The notes under the pieces: model-generated
The model's input: the letters and a program-made list of their open reading frames with translations, nothing else
Told to the model about the DNA's origin: nothing
The model's database searches: none
In this document: positions 6,809-13,782 of the stretch, one piece after another
Layout of the letters: each line of letters begins with the position of its first letter
How positions within the stretch are numbered: position 1 is the stretch's first letter
Program-made: the position numbers and the translations under genes
NCBI GenBank assembly: GCA_003136295.1
Contig: PLDZ01000141.1
Span: forward strand, 1-14,312
Direction of reading: 5' to 3'
Source: Candidatus Dormiibacterota bacterium
Lineage (GTDB): Bacteria; Chloroflexota; Dormibacteria; Aeolococcales; Aeolococcaceae
DNA length: 14,312 nt

Positions 6809-7819
6809 TCAGTCTCTCGGCGGCTGTTGCACGAAGGCTGCAGTTCCCTTGGTCGCGAGTTCGTGGACCAACTGGGAGTAACCGATGGAGAACAGCCCGA
6901 AGAGTGCGAGCGCGGCGCCGACACGCAACAGGCGGTGAGATCGGGTTTTCCGCGCCGAATGCCACCACCGACGCACCAGCGGCACCCTCAACAGGGCCAG
7001 CGGTGCGCTGACCGCGAGAGCGTCGAGGAAGATCGAACTCAGGCCAAAGAGGAAGCCGAGGTGAATGAGGATCGTCACCCAGAGGACGTACGTCAGTCGC
7101 TGAATTGACTTCCAGTGACCGCCCAGCCAGTGCATCGCGGGGCGGTTCGCCGTGAGCGTGAGGGGGAGCAGCAGGAACACTGAGAGCGTGCCGAACACAA
7201 GGAAAATGTGGCCCGCGATGCGCCCGAGAGGGCCTCCGGAGAAGGTGTCGCCAGTGGTGAGCGCCGCAAGCGTGAGATCGGTTCCGGCGGTAAAGAACAT
7301 GGCAACGCCGTAGTCGCGCCGAAGGATAAGGTGCCAGCGCCAGCCGGTCACGGTGTGGACCGGCGTGACTGTGAGCATCATCACGAAGAGCAGCAAGGAC
7401 GAGGTGCCGAGGACGTCGGCGGTGGAGGCGGAGACGTTCGCCACCGAGCCGGGACGGCCCAGCACAAGCGAGATGATCTCAGGCGCCATGAACCCAAAGG
7501 GAACGAGCAGCAGGCCGCGGAAAAACCACACGCCCAGTCCTGTCAGGAGGAGGCTGCGTCGTCGAGCGTGGGTGCGGGAGGTCCTTGCGAGCGGCAGGAC
7601 GATTTCAACCGGTGCCTCGGTGAGGCTGCTTCGCCCTGATGGCGCGAGGGTCTCGAGGCGGTCTTCTCGCGCGGCAGTCGCGCGCGTCCATAGCTTGGAA
7701 ATGGTCCGTGACTCCCCCGGGCCGATTCGTGCATCTCCAGTGCCGCCGCAGCGAGCGTGGCGAACCATAGCACGGACGCTGCGAGCGCGCCATCGGGGTC
7801 GAACGCCCCACGGACTCAT
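6809..7819 (-). CDS. Six-TM MsrQ/ferric-reductase-like membrane protein, haem ligands partly missing
   Basis: Integral membrane protein resembling the haem-binding subunit MsrQ and the ferric-reductase-like transmembrane domain. Helices lie at about 88-112, 134-154, 170-189, 200-224, 238-259 and 296-318. Recognisable segments are LILRRDYGVAMFF (164-176), LLLPLTLTANRPAMHWLG (217-233) and GGHWKSIQRLTY (233-244). By ungapped comparison with MsrQ as I remember it, the first haem histidine position is D181 and the second is Q240; only the third (H253) remains. H204 and H235 could substitute, so haem binding is uncertain. The ORF opens with ATG at 7819, but the first 85 residues are basic, low in structure and end next to a gene-remnant breakpoint, so the true start is doubtful; an in-frame ATG exists at 7768. 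The 60-aa gene follows after 3 bp. Confidence 0.75.
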   Translation of the reverse strand: MSPWGVRPRWRARSVRAMVRHARCGGTGDARIGPGESRTISKLWTRATAAREDRLETLAPSGRSSLTEAPVEIVLPLARTSRTHARRRSLLLTGLGVWFFRGLLLVPFGFMAPEIISLVLGRPGSVANVSASTADVLGTSSLLLFVMMLTVTPVHTVTGWRWHLILRRDYGVAMFFTAGTDLTLAALTTGDTFSGGPLGRIAGHIFLVFGTLSVFLLLPLTLTANRPAMHWLGGHWKSIQRLTYVLWVTILIHLGFLFGLSSIFLDALAVSAPLALLRVPLVRRWWHSARKTRSHRLLRVGAALALFGLFSIGYSQLVHELATKGTAAFVQQPPRD

Positions 7820-7821
7820 GC

Positions 7822-7998
7822 ACGGAGGTGGTCTTCAACCTTCCCGGGTTGGGAAGGGCGATCGTCGAAGCCGTCTTCAGCCAGGACCGCCCTGTAGTGC
7901 AGGGAGTCGTCCTCGCCACCTCGGCCTTCATCGTGGTCGCCAACATCGTCGTGGACGGGCTCTACGGCGTCATCGACCCCGGGGTCAGGGTCTCCTGA
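7822..7998 (+). pseudogene. C-terminal remnant of a DppB/OppB-type peptide ABC transporter permease
   Basis: Plus-strand reading frame 1 translates to 58 residues beginning TEVVFNLPGLGRAIVEAVFS and continuing with VVQGVVLATSAFIVVANIVV and DGLYGVIDPGVRVS, then TGA at 7996-7998. TEVVFNLPGLGR, the VVQG motif, the last membrane helix and the YxxIDPxVR ending are the standard C-terminus of DppB/OppB permeases (BPD_transp_1 fold). A full protein is about 310-340 aa. Upstream of T7822 similarity stops abruptly, no start codon is in frame and a TAG lies in frame at 7768-7770. The fragment is otherwise free of stops, which suggests a recent truncation. It ends 22 bp from the convergent glycosyltransferase stop and abuts the start of the minus-strand MsrQ-like ORF. 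Confidence 0.85.
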
Positions 7999-8020
7999 GT
8001 CCCCGCCCGACCGGTTGGCG

Positions 8021-9514
8021 TCACTGAAACGACTTCAGACGCGGCCAGAGTTGGTCGAGTGAGGTCGTGGGTCGCACGCACACGACGATTGGTGCCCCGG
8101 ACTCCTGATTCTGCAGACCGTAAGGATTGGAGATCGTCGCGACCGTCGAACAGTCATAGAAAAGTGTTGCGAGGAAGGCTGCATCGAGACCGACTCCAAT
8201 CACCGGACCGCCCAGTTGGTAGGGCCTCCAGTAGTAGTAGCTCAGCTCGCCGGAGACCGCCGTCGGAAGTCCGAGTGACGATCCATAGGTGTTGATCGCG
8301 CCGGCTTCACCGTAGTTGTTGGTAACGATCACCGTTGTGGATCGCTCGCTCACCGGTACCCGTTTGTACACGGCGTCCACCTGAGCAACGAGGTCCCGCC
8401 AGCCGACCGTGTCGGCAAAGTCCGTGCGAATCGATGGCAGCATCGATCGCGCCATCACTGCCTCAGGTAGCAATGGCATCGCGATCGGCAGCAGCACGAC
8501 TGCCTGGATTACGACAGCGATCGCTGTTGCGGGTCGCAGCCAGTGCGCGCGCTGTCGCGTCCAGGCTTCGATCGCGCACGCTCCCGCCGTCACCAGCAGC
8601 GGGTGCAGGGGACCGATGTAATACCCCTTGCCCGCGACCAGGAAGATGACAAAGATCACCAGCGCCGCCACCCCTAAGGCACGGGCGCTGCCGGTGAGCA
8701 GCCGGCACAGCCCGACGAGCCAGATCGGAATGGCGATAGGGCCGATCAGGGCGATCTGGTCCGAGAGGAACGTCAGCGGCGCAAAGTCGTCCGCCTGAGC
8801 CGCGTGGTGATTGAAGCCGTATGCGACCGATGGCCATCCGTTGGCGACCTGCCATATGACATTCGGGAGGACGATCACCAAGGCGATTGCGAGCCCGAGC
8901 CACGGCCATGACGTGCGCAGGTGCCGCCGCAGCGGTGTCACGATGGTGCCGACGGCAAGCCCAATGAGGAGCGCGACGATCGTGTACTTGGTCTCCAATC
9001 CGATCCCGAGAGCTACCCCGAGGATGAGCCACAGGCGGCGGTCTCCTGTCCTCAGGAGCCGCGCTGTCACCCAGAAGCACACCATCCACATCAGCTGGTC
9101 GAAGGTCACCGTCTCGAAGAGCCAGTTGGCGCCAAGCAGCACCGGACTGGCTGCCGCGCCGATGGCGGCGAGGATGCGCGCGTTCCGCCCGCCGCCGAGC
9201 TCGCGGGCGATCAGCGCCGCCAGGACGATCAACACCGACCCCGCGAGGCTCGGCCAGAGTCTCAGCCCCCAGACGCTGGTGCCGAACAGGAACTCGCTCA
9301 GTCGCGCGATCGCCGGGGTGAGCGGCGGGTAGTCGACGAATCCCCAGGCGAGATGGCGCGCGCTGTCGAGGTAGTACAGCTCATCACGATGGAATCCATA
9401 CAGTCCGTTTGTCGCCATGTGCAGTGCGAGGACGGCGAGGGCAAGGCCGCCGACGATGAGCCACACCGATCTGCTGCGCGACGGGGGGCGAGCTGTGGGG
9501 TCCCATGCGCTCAT
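8021..9514 (-). CDS. GT-C membrane glycosyltransferase, family 39 (ArnT/PMT-like)
   Basis: A 497-aa polytopic membrane protein of the PMT_2 / glycosyltransferase family 39 group. Such enzymes transfer a sugar from a polyprenyl-phosphate donor to a protein, lipid or wall polymer on the outer face of the membrane. After TM1 (about 17-36) comes the first external loop with FHRDELYYLDSARHL (41-55), carrying the conserved Asp-Glu pair (D44, E45), and DYPPLTP (61-67). About ten more hydrophobic helices follow up to roughly residue 350, and the C-terminal part (about 360-497) is soluble. Length and motif order are usual for the family. GAGGAG (9526-9521) sits 6 nt before the ATG (9514-9512), so the start is well supported. 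It stands 123 bp downstream of the response-regulator gene and is probably a separate unit. Acceptor and sugar cannot be told. Confidence 0.9.
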   Translation of the reverse strand: MSAWDPTARPPSRSRSVWLIVGGLALAVLALHMATNGLYGFHRDELYYLDSARHLAWGFVDYPPLTPAIARLSEFLFGTSVWGLRLWPSLAGSVLIVLAALIARELGGGRNARILAAIGAAASPVLLGANWLFETVTFDQLMWMVCFWVTARLLRTGDRRLWLILGVALGIGLETKYTIVALLIGLAVGTIVTPLRRHLRTSWPWLGLAIALVIVLPNVIWQVANGWPSVAYGFNHHAAQADDFAPLTFLSDQIALIGPIAIPIWLVGLCRLLTGSARALGVAALVIFVIFLVAGKGYYIGPLHPLLVTAGACAIEAWTRQRAHWLRPATAIAVVIQAVVLLPIAMPLLPEAVMARSMLPSIRTDFADTVGWRDLVAQVDAVYKRVPVSERSTTVIVTNNYGEAGAINTYGSSLGLPTAVSGELSYYYWRPYQLGGPVIGVGLDAAFLATLFYDCSTVATISNPYGLQNQESGAPIVVCVRPTTSLDQLWPRLKSFQ

Positions 9515-9584
9515 GCTCTGCTCCTCGATTCCTTCCCGGCGATTCCGGTGCGGCGATCGTCCACTCGCGCGTTGTCGGTGAGCG

Positions 9585-9623
9585 TCATCCCGAGGGCTGA
9601 ATGAGGATCGTCCCCTCGGATGA
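9585..9623. terminator. Stem-loop between the response regulator and the glycosyltransferase
   Basis: CCGAGGG (9590-9596) pairs with CCCTCGG (9613-9619); with one bulged base the stem extends through TCAT (9585-9588) and ATGA (9620-9623), giving 11 bp around a 16-nt loop. It lies just past the response-regulator TAG. It could terminate that operon, but no T-run follows on either strand, so factor-dependent termination, a 3' stabiliser or a dispersed repeat are equally possible. Confidence 0.4.
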
Positions 9624-9637
9624 GATTGCTGTGGGAG

Positions 9638-10291
9638 CTAGTGCAGACCCGGCTCGACCAACCCCGACTCATACGCGAGCACAACGGCCTGCACGCGATC
9701 ACGCAACTCGAGCTTGTCCAGCAGATGGGCGACGTGCGTCTTCACGGTGGTCTCGCCAAGGAAAAGCCGTGTGGCGATCTCGCTGTTGCTGAGACCTCGG
9801 GCCATGAGCAACAGGACTTCACGCTCGCGCTCGGTGAGCAGGCGAAGATGCGGGGCGTCGGCGCTCGGAGTGCGACCGCTGAAGCGCTCGATCAATCGTC
9901 GCGTCACCGAAGGGGCGAGCAGGGCGTCGCCGGCTGCCGCGACCCGTACCGCACGGACGATCTCATCACCGGTCGCGTCCTTGAGCAGGAATCCCGATGC
10001 TCCGGAGCGCAGTGCCTGAAACACGTATTCGTCAAGGTCGAAGGTGGTCAGGATCACGATTCGCGCAGCGCATCCGAGTGCGGTGAGGCGTCGTGTCGCC
10101 TCGAGTCCGTCGAGCACCGGCATTCGAATGTCCATCAGCACCACGTTCGGAGTCAAAGCCCCCACAGCGATGATCGCCTCCTCGCCATTGCCGGCATCGC
10201 CTACCACCTCGATATCCCCTTCCTCGTCGAGCAGCGTGCGAAGTCCCGCGCGCACGAGCGGTTGGTCGTCGACCAGGAGAACCCGGATCAC
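9638..10291 (-). CDS. NarL/LuxR-family response regulator
   Basis: A 217-aa DNA-binding response regulator. The receiver domain (about 1-118) has the acidic pair D8/D9, phosphoacceptor D54 (VVLMDIRMP), switch T82/T83 (VILTTFD) and K104 (FLLKDA), so it looks competent. A linker leads to a LuxR-type helix-turn-helix (about 150-210) with LTEREREVL and SNSEIATRLFLGETTVKTHV. The start is GTG (10291-10289), overlapping the kinase stop as GTGA; there is no separate ribosome site, so translation is coupled to the kinase. The stop is TAG at 9638. The kinase upstream is its obvious partner. Targets are unknown; this pairing often controls a neighbouring membrane or transport gene, but no clear operator was seen. 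Confidence 0.96.
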   Translation of the reverse strand: MIRVLLVDDQPLVRAGLRTLLDEEGDIEVVGDAGNGEEAIIAVGALTPNVVLMDIRMPVLDGLEATRRLTALGCAARIVILTTFDLDEYVFQALRSGASGFLLKDATGDEIVRAVRVAAAGDALLAPSVTRRLIERFSGRTPSADAPHLRLLTEREREVLLLMARGLSNSEIATRLFLGETTVKTHVAHLLDKLELRDRVQAVVLAYESGLVEPGLH

Positions 10292-11442
10292 GCAGTTCGT
10301 GGTTCGAGGGGAAGGCGAGCCGTGACAGTGAAGCCGTCGACGGTGCTGCCGGCGCGAAAATCGCCATGCAGCAGCGCGACCCGTTCCCGCATTCCCGTCA
10401 AGCCACTGCCGTCACCGGAGGGAATCGTGTCCTTTCGGCCGTTGTCGGTCACTTCGACGGTGAGGTCGTCGAGCCCATATCTGATCGCGACCACCGCGTC
10501 GTCCGCTCCCGAGTGCCTGAGCATGTTCGTCAGGGATTCCTGCACGATGCGATAGGCGGATAGCTCCACCCCTGGTGCGAGTGGCCGTTGCGTCCCATCG
10601 ATGCTGACGCGCACGGAGACGCCCGCCTTTCGGACCTGATCGACGAGCGCACCAAGTTGCAGCAGGCTCGGTTGCGGCGCCAGCGACGCCGCCTCGACGG
10701 AGTCAGTCTTGAGCACCCCGATAGCTCGCCGCAGATCGGAGAGCGCGTCGCGGCCGGTCTGCTCGATGACCTCGAATGCGGCGGCTGCGTTGGCTGGATC
10801 GCGACGCGCCAGCCGCCGCCCCGCGGTGGCCTGGAGCACCATCACGCTCAGGCTATGGGCGATCACATCGTGCAGTTCACGAGCGATGGCCGTGCGTTCG
10901 TCCGCCGCGGCCTCGCGTGCGAGCAGCTTTGACTGCTCGTGCAGCTGCGCGAGGTACGCCCGCCGCGTGCGCACCCCGTAGCCGAGGATGACGGGCAGAG
11001 CAAAGATGATCGCGTTGTAGCCGATATCGGACAGGTACACATGCTGCTGATCTCGCCACCCCAGCGCGACGCCAGCCGATAGTCCGATCACAAGGAACCC
11101 ACTGATGACAGCGATGCGCCATCCACTTCGCGCCGACGCGTACACCGTGTAGAGCGCGAGCAGGATTGCGAAGTTCTCGACGAAAGAATTCGTGAAACCG
11201 AGGAGCAGATGCAGGATCAGGGCCGCACCGATGGTCGCGCTCACGGCCGAAGGAAACAAGCGTCTCGCTGCCAGCGGCAGGGTGATCAGCGCGATGACGA
11301 GAACCTGGACCAGGGTCAGGTCCCCGGCATCCTGGAATTCCGCCAGGCCGGCGCTGACCATGAGCACGACCGCGACAGCGCCGTCGGGCACCATGGGAGG
11401 GAGCCGTCGAAGGCGCTCGTGCCAGGCCGTCACCAGAGTCAT
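10288..11442 (-). CDS. Sensor histidine kinase, HisKA_3 (DesK/NarL-partner) type
   Basis: A 384-aa membrane kinase that phosphorylates the adjacent response regulator. Five to six hydrophobic helices (about 22-157) form the sensor, with very short loops, so the signal is probably sensed in or at the membrane. The dimerisation/phosphoacceptor domain has ERTAIARELHDVIAHSLSVM (182-201) with H191 as the phosphorylated residue. The ATPase domain shows the N box QESLTNMLRHSG (N306), D333 in VTDNG, and the G-rich GSGLTGMRERVALLHG (345-360). All catalytic elements are present. The start ATG (11442-11440) has no ribosome site but lies 6 nt after a TAGGCT box, which fits a leaderless transcript. Its TGA overlaps the response-regulator GTG. 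Confidence 0.95.
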   Translation of the reverse strand: MTLVTAWHERLRRLPPMVPDGAVAVVLMVSAGLAEFQDAGDLTLVQVLVIALITLPLAARRLFPSAVSATIGAALILHLLLGFTNSFVENFAILLALYTVYASARSGWRIAVISGFLVIGLSAGVALGWRDQQHVYLSDIGYNAIIFALPVILGYGVRTRRAYLAQLHEQSKLLAREAAADERTAIARELHDVIAHSLSVMVLQATAGRRLARRDPANAAAAFEVIEQTGRDALSDLRRAIGVLKTDSVEAASLAPQPSLLQLGALVDQVRKAGVSVRVSIDGTQRPLAPGVELSAYRIVQESLTNMLRHSGADDAVVAIRYGLDDLTVEVTDNGRKDTIPSGDGSGLTGMRERVALLHGDFRAGSTVDGFTVTARLPLEPRTA

Positions 11443-11448
11443 CGTTCG

Positions 11449-11454
11449 AGCCTA
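11449..11454 (-). promoter_or_regulatory. Candidate -10 box for a leaderless kinase/regulator transcript
   Basis: TAGGCT on the minus strand fits the high-GC bacterial -10 pattern TANNNT and ends 6 nt before the kinase ATG, which places transcription start at or beside the start codon. No convincing -35 box is visible. Confidence 0.35.
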
Positions 11455-11483
11455 GTCGAGCATTCGATGGATGGCATCATCCT

Positions 11484-11497
11484 CGAGGACGACCTCG
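11484..11497. terminator. Small stem-loop downstream of malonyl-CoA decarboxylase
   Basis: CGAGG (11484-11488), a 4-nt loop and CCTCG (11493-11497) form a short hairpin 22 nt past the decarboxylase TGA; an alternative outer pairing CCTCGA (11481-11486) with TCGAGG (11504-11509) competes with it. No T-run follows. It is a weak terminator candidate in the 76-bp gap before the kinase gene. Confidence 0.25.
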
Positions 11498-11518
11498 CCA
11501 GTGTCGAGGGGTGCCCGA

Positions 11519-12934
11519 TCAGCGCGCGGCGCGCACCGACCGCCGTTCGCGCCGCGGCGTGTTCGACCAGGCGGCGTCAACAGACTTGATCTCACCGCCG
11601 AGCGACGCTGCAGTGGCCACATGACTGGAGCGAACGTAGCGCTCGTGGTTGGCTTCCAATCGCTGCGGCTCGTAGACGTAGTTGACCATCACCGCATGTG
11701 ACTGCCGGCCTCTCGGTGAGAGGTCCCCGTCGGGGTTGATGCGTTCGAGCCGGGCGCCGTTCGAAAGGTGGAAGTGGCCCACGCTGTCGGCGATGCGGCC
11801 GCGGACCTTCACATGCAGGAGGTACGCGAGCGCCAGGCGACCTGCCAGCCGGGCAACCACCGGGGCATGGGGGCCGGGAGCCTGAAGGAGCCGGGAAAAG
11901 GCCTCCATCTCATCGCTGTACGACGCGAGGCGACGGAGGTCGTCGTGGTGACCTGCGATCAGCGCCCGCAGCCGCTCGTCGGTGAAGCCCTCGGCGTCGC
12001 TTCGATCCGCGACGGCTCTGGCCAGGCCGGGCACCGGGGACAGCGTCGCGAACGTTCGCAGCCCAGGCAGCTCCGCCGAGAGTTCGCGAACCACCTGCTT
12101 GATCAGGAAATTCCCAAACGAGATCCCGCGCAGGCCCGGCTGGCAATCGCTGATCGAGTAGAAAACCGCCGTGTGGGCCGCCCGGGCATCGGCGATGGGT
12201 CGACCCACCCCGAGGAGCGGCGCGATGGCGGTCGGTAGCTCGCGAGTGAGCGCGATCTCCACGAAGATCAGCGGCTCTCCCGGGAGCAGTGGGTGGAAGA
12301 ATGCGAAGCAACGGCGGTCCTCCGCCAGGCGCAGGCGCAGGTCGTCCCACCCGTGGATCTCGTGCACCGCCTCGTAGGCGATCAGCCGCTCCAGAGTCGC
12401 CGCCGGCGTCCCCCAGCTGATCTGCTCGAGACGCAGGAAGCCTCCGTTGAACCACGATGAGAGCAGGTGGCGCAGGTCTGCATCGACACCCCGCAGATGC
12501 GGACGTGCGGGGAGGAGCTCGAGGAGGTGGCCGCGCAGCTTCACGAGCGCCGCGGCGCCACCCCCGACCATGTTGAGGCGCCGGAACAGCTCCTGTCGAG
12601 GTGCCTCGGTTGCCATTGCAAGCGCCATCACCGAGTCATCGGTTGGATCCGACCGCCAGCGCGCGACTGCGGCGGCGACGGCCGCAGGCGGGGGAGAGAA
12701 TGAGCCCGCAAGCACCTCCAGGAAATCGGCGGTCTCGGCGTTGTTCATACGCTCGAGCGCACGCACGACTTCGGTGGCGAGAGCCAGGCCGGACGCCTCA
12801 CCGCGCCGGGCGATCAGCCGGTCGCAGGTCGCCGCGAGGTTCGCTGTGTTGTGCGTTCCCCCGGAGCGTCCGAGCATGGCGCGGCCACGCTCCGCCACCC
12901 CGGTCACATGCTCCAGCCACGACGGTGGGGTCAT
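11519..12934 (-). CDS. matA: Malonyl-CoA decarboxylase
   Basis: A 471-aa cytoplasmic enzyme that converts malonyl-CoA to acetyl-CoA and CO2 (EC 4.1.1.9). An N-terminal helical domain (about 1-150) precedes the acetyltransferase-fold catalytic domain. Family landmarks are WGTPA (174-178), HPLLPGEPLIFVEIALT (214-230), FYSISDCQPGLRGISFGNFL (258-277, which contains the conserved Ser region), FHLSNGARLERIN (388-400) with H389 matching the catalytic histidine of the human enzyme, and VNYVYEPQRLEANHERY (417-433). All key regions are present and the length is near that of bacterial members. The ATG (12934-12932) overlaps the TGA of the GntR gene, so regulator and enzyme form one operon, as in rhizobial matR-matA. 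No malonyl-CoA synthetase is in the window, so the source of malonyl-CoA is open. Confidence 0.95.
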   Translation of the reverse strand: MTPPSWLEHVTGVAERGRAMLGRSGGTHNTANLAATCDRLIARRGEASGLALATEVVRALERMNNAETADFLEVLAGSFSPPPAAVAAAVARWRSDPTDDSVMALAMATEAPRQELFRRLNMVGGGAAALVKLRGHLLELLPARPHLRGVDADLRHLLSSWFNGGFLRLEQISWGTPAATLERLIAYEAVHEIHGWDDLRLRLAEDRRCFAFFHPLLPGEPLIFVEIALTRELPTAIAPLLGVGRPIADARAAHTAVFYSISDCQPGLRGISFGNFLIKQVVRELSAELPGLRTFATLSPVPGLARAVADRSDAEGFTDERLRALIAGHHDDLRRLASYSDEMEAFSRLLQAPGPHAPVVARLAGRLALAYLLHVKVRGRIADSVGHFHLSNGARLERINPDGDLSPRGRQSHAVMVNYVYEPQRLEANHERYVRSSHVATAASLGGEIKSVDAAWSNTPRRERRSVRAAR

Positions 12935-13659
12935 GGCAGCGGGGGATCCTCCACTGAGGGCTCCCAGCGGAGCAGCGCGACATCGGCAACCTGGCGCAGG
13001 TGCGCGCGCATCGCATCGGCCGCCTGGGCTACTTGTTGCGCCTCGATCGCATCGAGGATGCGTCGATGAGCCACGAGCGAGTTTCGCGGCCGGTTCGGCT
13101 CGCTGAGCGACTCCAAGCGCGTTTCGTGAATCGCTTCTGCCAGTCCGTCGATCACATGCTCCAGCACCTTGTTGTCGCCGGCTCGGTGCACGGCATGGTG
13201 GAACGCGGCATCGCCATCCATGCCGAGTCCCGCCGAGGCGATCTCTGCCTCCATCGCGACGAGCGCGGCGCGCATCGAGGCGAGGTCCTCGTCGGTGCGC
13301 CGCGTGGCAGCGAGTTCCGCGAGCCGCACCTCGAGGAGCTCGCGCGCCTCCAGCACCTCGGGGAGCCGGGCCCGGCGTTCGACGAGCTTGTGGAGCACGC
13401 CGCCGAATCCACGGCTGCGACGGAGGAAGACGCCCCCGCCGTGACGCACTTCGATGAATCCCTGATTCTCGAGCACCGCCAAGGCCTGTCGCAGCGACGA
13501 GCGGCTGACCTCGAGCCGCGACGCCAGTTCGCGCTCCGGCGGGAACCGCTCACCCACCCGGAGGTTGGTGCGGACGACGAATTCCCCAAGCCGTTCGACG
13601 AGATCCTCATAGAGACGCGTGCGTCCCAGTGGACGGAGAGGCGACGTGTCGAGGGTCAC
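12931..13659 (-). CDS. GntR-family (FadR/FCD-type) transcriptional regulator
   Basis: A 242-aa ligand-responsive DNA-binding protein. The winged helix-turn-helix (about 14-80) has the classic FPPERELASRLEVSRSSLRQ (39-58) and the wing GGGVFLRR (74-81). The C-terminal FCD effector domain (about 97-228) shows the metal/ligand set D150 and H154 (DGDAAFHHAVHRA), H198 (AHRRILDAI) and H220 (RAHLRQV). It overlaps malonyl-CoA decarboxylase by 4 bp and is divergent from a Liv-type binding protein, so it probably regulates both from the intervening 123 bp. Malonate, malonyl-CoA or another short acid is a plausible effector, by analogy with MatR. The start is GTG (13659-13657); no ribosome site precedes it, but GATAAT lies 7 nt upstream, which fits leaderless translation. 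Confidence 0.94.
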   Translation of the reverse strand: MTLDTSPLRPLGRTRLYEDLVERLGEFVVRTNLRVGERFPPERELASRLEVSRSSLRQALAVLENQGFIEVRHGGGVFLRRSRGFGGVLHKLVERRARLPEVLEARELLEVRLAELAATRRTDEDLASMRAALVAMEAEIASAGLGMDGDAAFHHAVHRAGDNKVLEHVIDGLAEAIHETRLESLSEPNRPRNSLVAHRRILDAIEAQQVAQAADAMRAHLRQVADVALLRWEPSVEDPPLP

Positions 13660-13666
13660 GGCGCGG

Positions 13667-13672
13667 ATTATC
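13667..13672 (-). promoter_or_regulatory. Candidate -10 box for a leaderless GntR transcript
   Basis: GATAAT on the minus strand (plus-strand attatc) is close to the TATAAT consensus and ends 7 nt before the GTG start, so the transcript would begin at or next to the start codon. TTAGTG about 18 nt further upstream is a poor -35 match. Confidence 0.45.
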
Positions 13673-13700
13673 GCGCAAAATTGGACTACCCACTAACCCA

Positions 13701-13730
13701 TTGACATAGTCATCCAGCGCGGAGCAGACT
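13701..13730 (+). promoter_or_regulatory. Candidate sigma-70-type promoter of the substrate-binding protein gene
   Basis: A perfect TTGACA -35 box (13701-13706) is followed after 18 bp by CAGACT (13725-13730), which keeps the A and final T of the -10 consensus. The transcript would have a leader of about 45 nt containing the GGAGG site. The -35 is strong and the -10 weak, as is usual for an activated or repressed promoter. Confidence 0.45.
13702..13712. promoter_or_regulatory. Inverted repeat TGAC-N3-GTCA, candidate GntR operator
   Basis: TGACATAGTCA is an exact inverted repeat around a 3-nt centre and overlaps the TTGACA -35 box of the divergent lipoprotein gene. Next to it ACTACCC (13685-13691) and ACTAACCC (13692-13699) form a near-perfect direct repeat. 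Either element could bind the GntR protein. The position suits repression of the plus-strand promoter. Confidence 0.35.
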
Positions 13731-13770
13731 CCCGCCAATATCGGGGACGGCCCGTCGTCGGGCCAGTGAC

Positions 13771-13775
13771 GGAGG
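13771..13775 (+). promoter_or_regulatory. Ribosome-binding site deciding the GTG start of the binding protein
   Basis: GGAGG is followed by a 7-nt spacer and GTG at 13783-13785. The in-frame ATG at 13798 would lie 22 nt away, so GTG is favoured. Confidence 0.7.
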
Positions 13776-13782
13776 TTGGACA

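Noticed and set aside
7353..8027. Plus-strand ORF of 224 codons covering the permease remnant
   Set aside because: It is in a different frame from the DppB-like remnant and antisense to the MsrQ-like gene. Its translation is Arg-rich without motifs; the real signal is the other frame at 7822-7998.
9620..10555. Plus-strand ORF of 311 codons opposite the two-component genes
   Set aside because: The complementary strand encodes a complete response regulator and kinase with all catalytic residues. The plus-strand translation shows no fold or motif.
13000..13704. Plus-strand ORF of 234 codons opposite the GntR gene
   Set aside because: It is a shadow of a clear GntR/FCD protein, and its frame runs through the divergent promoter.
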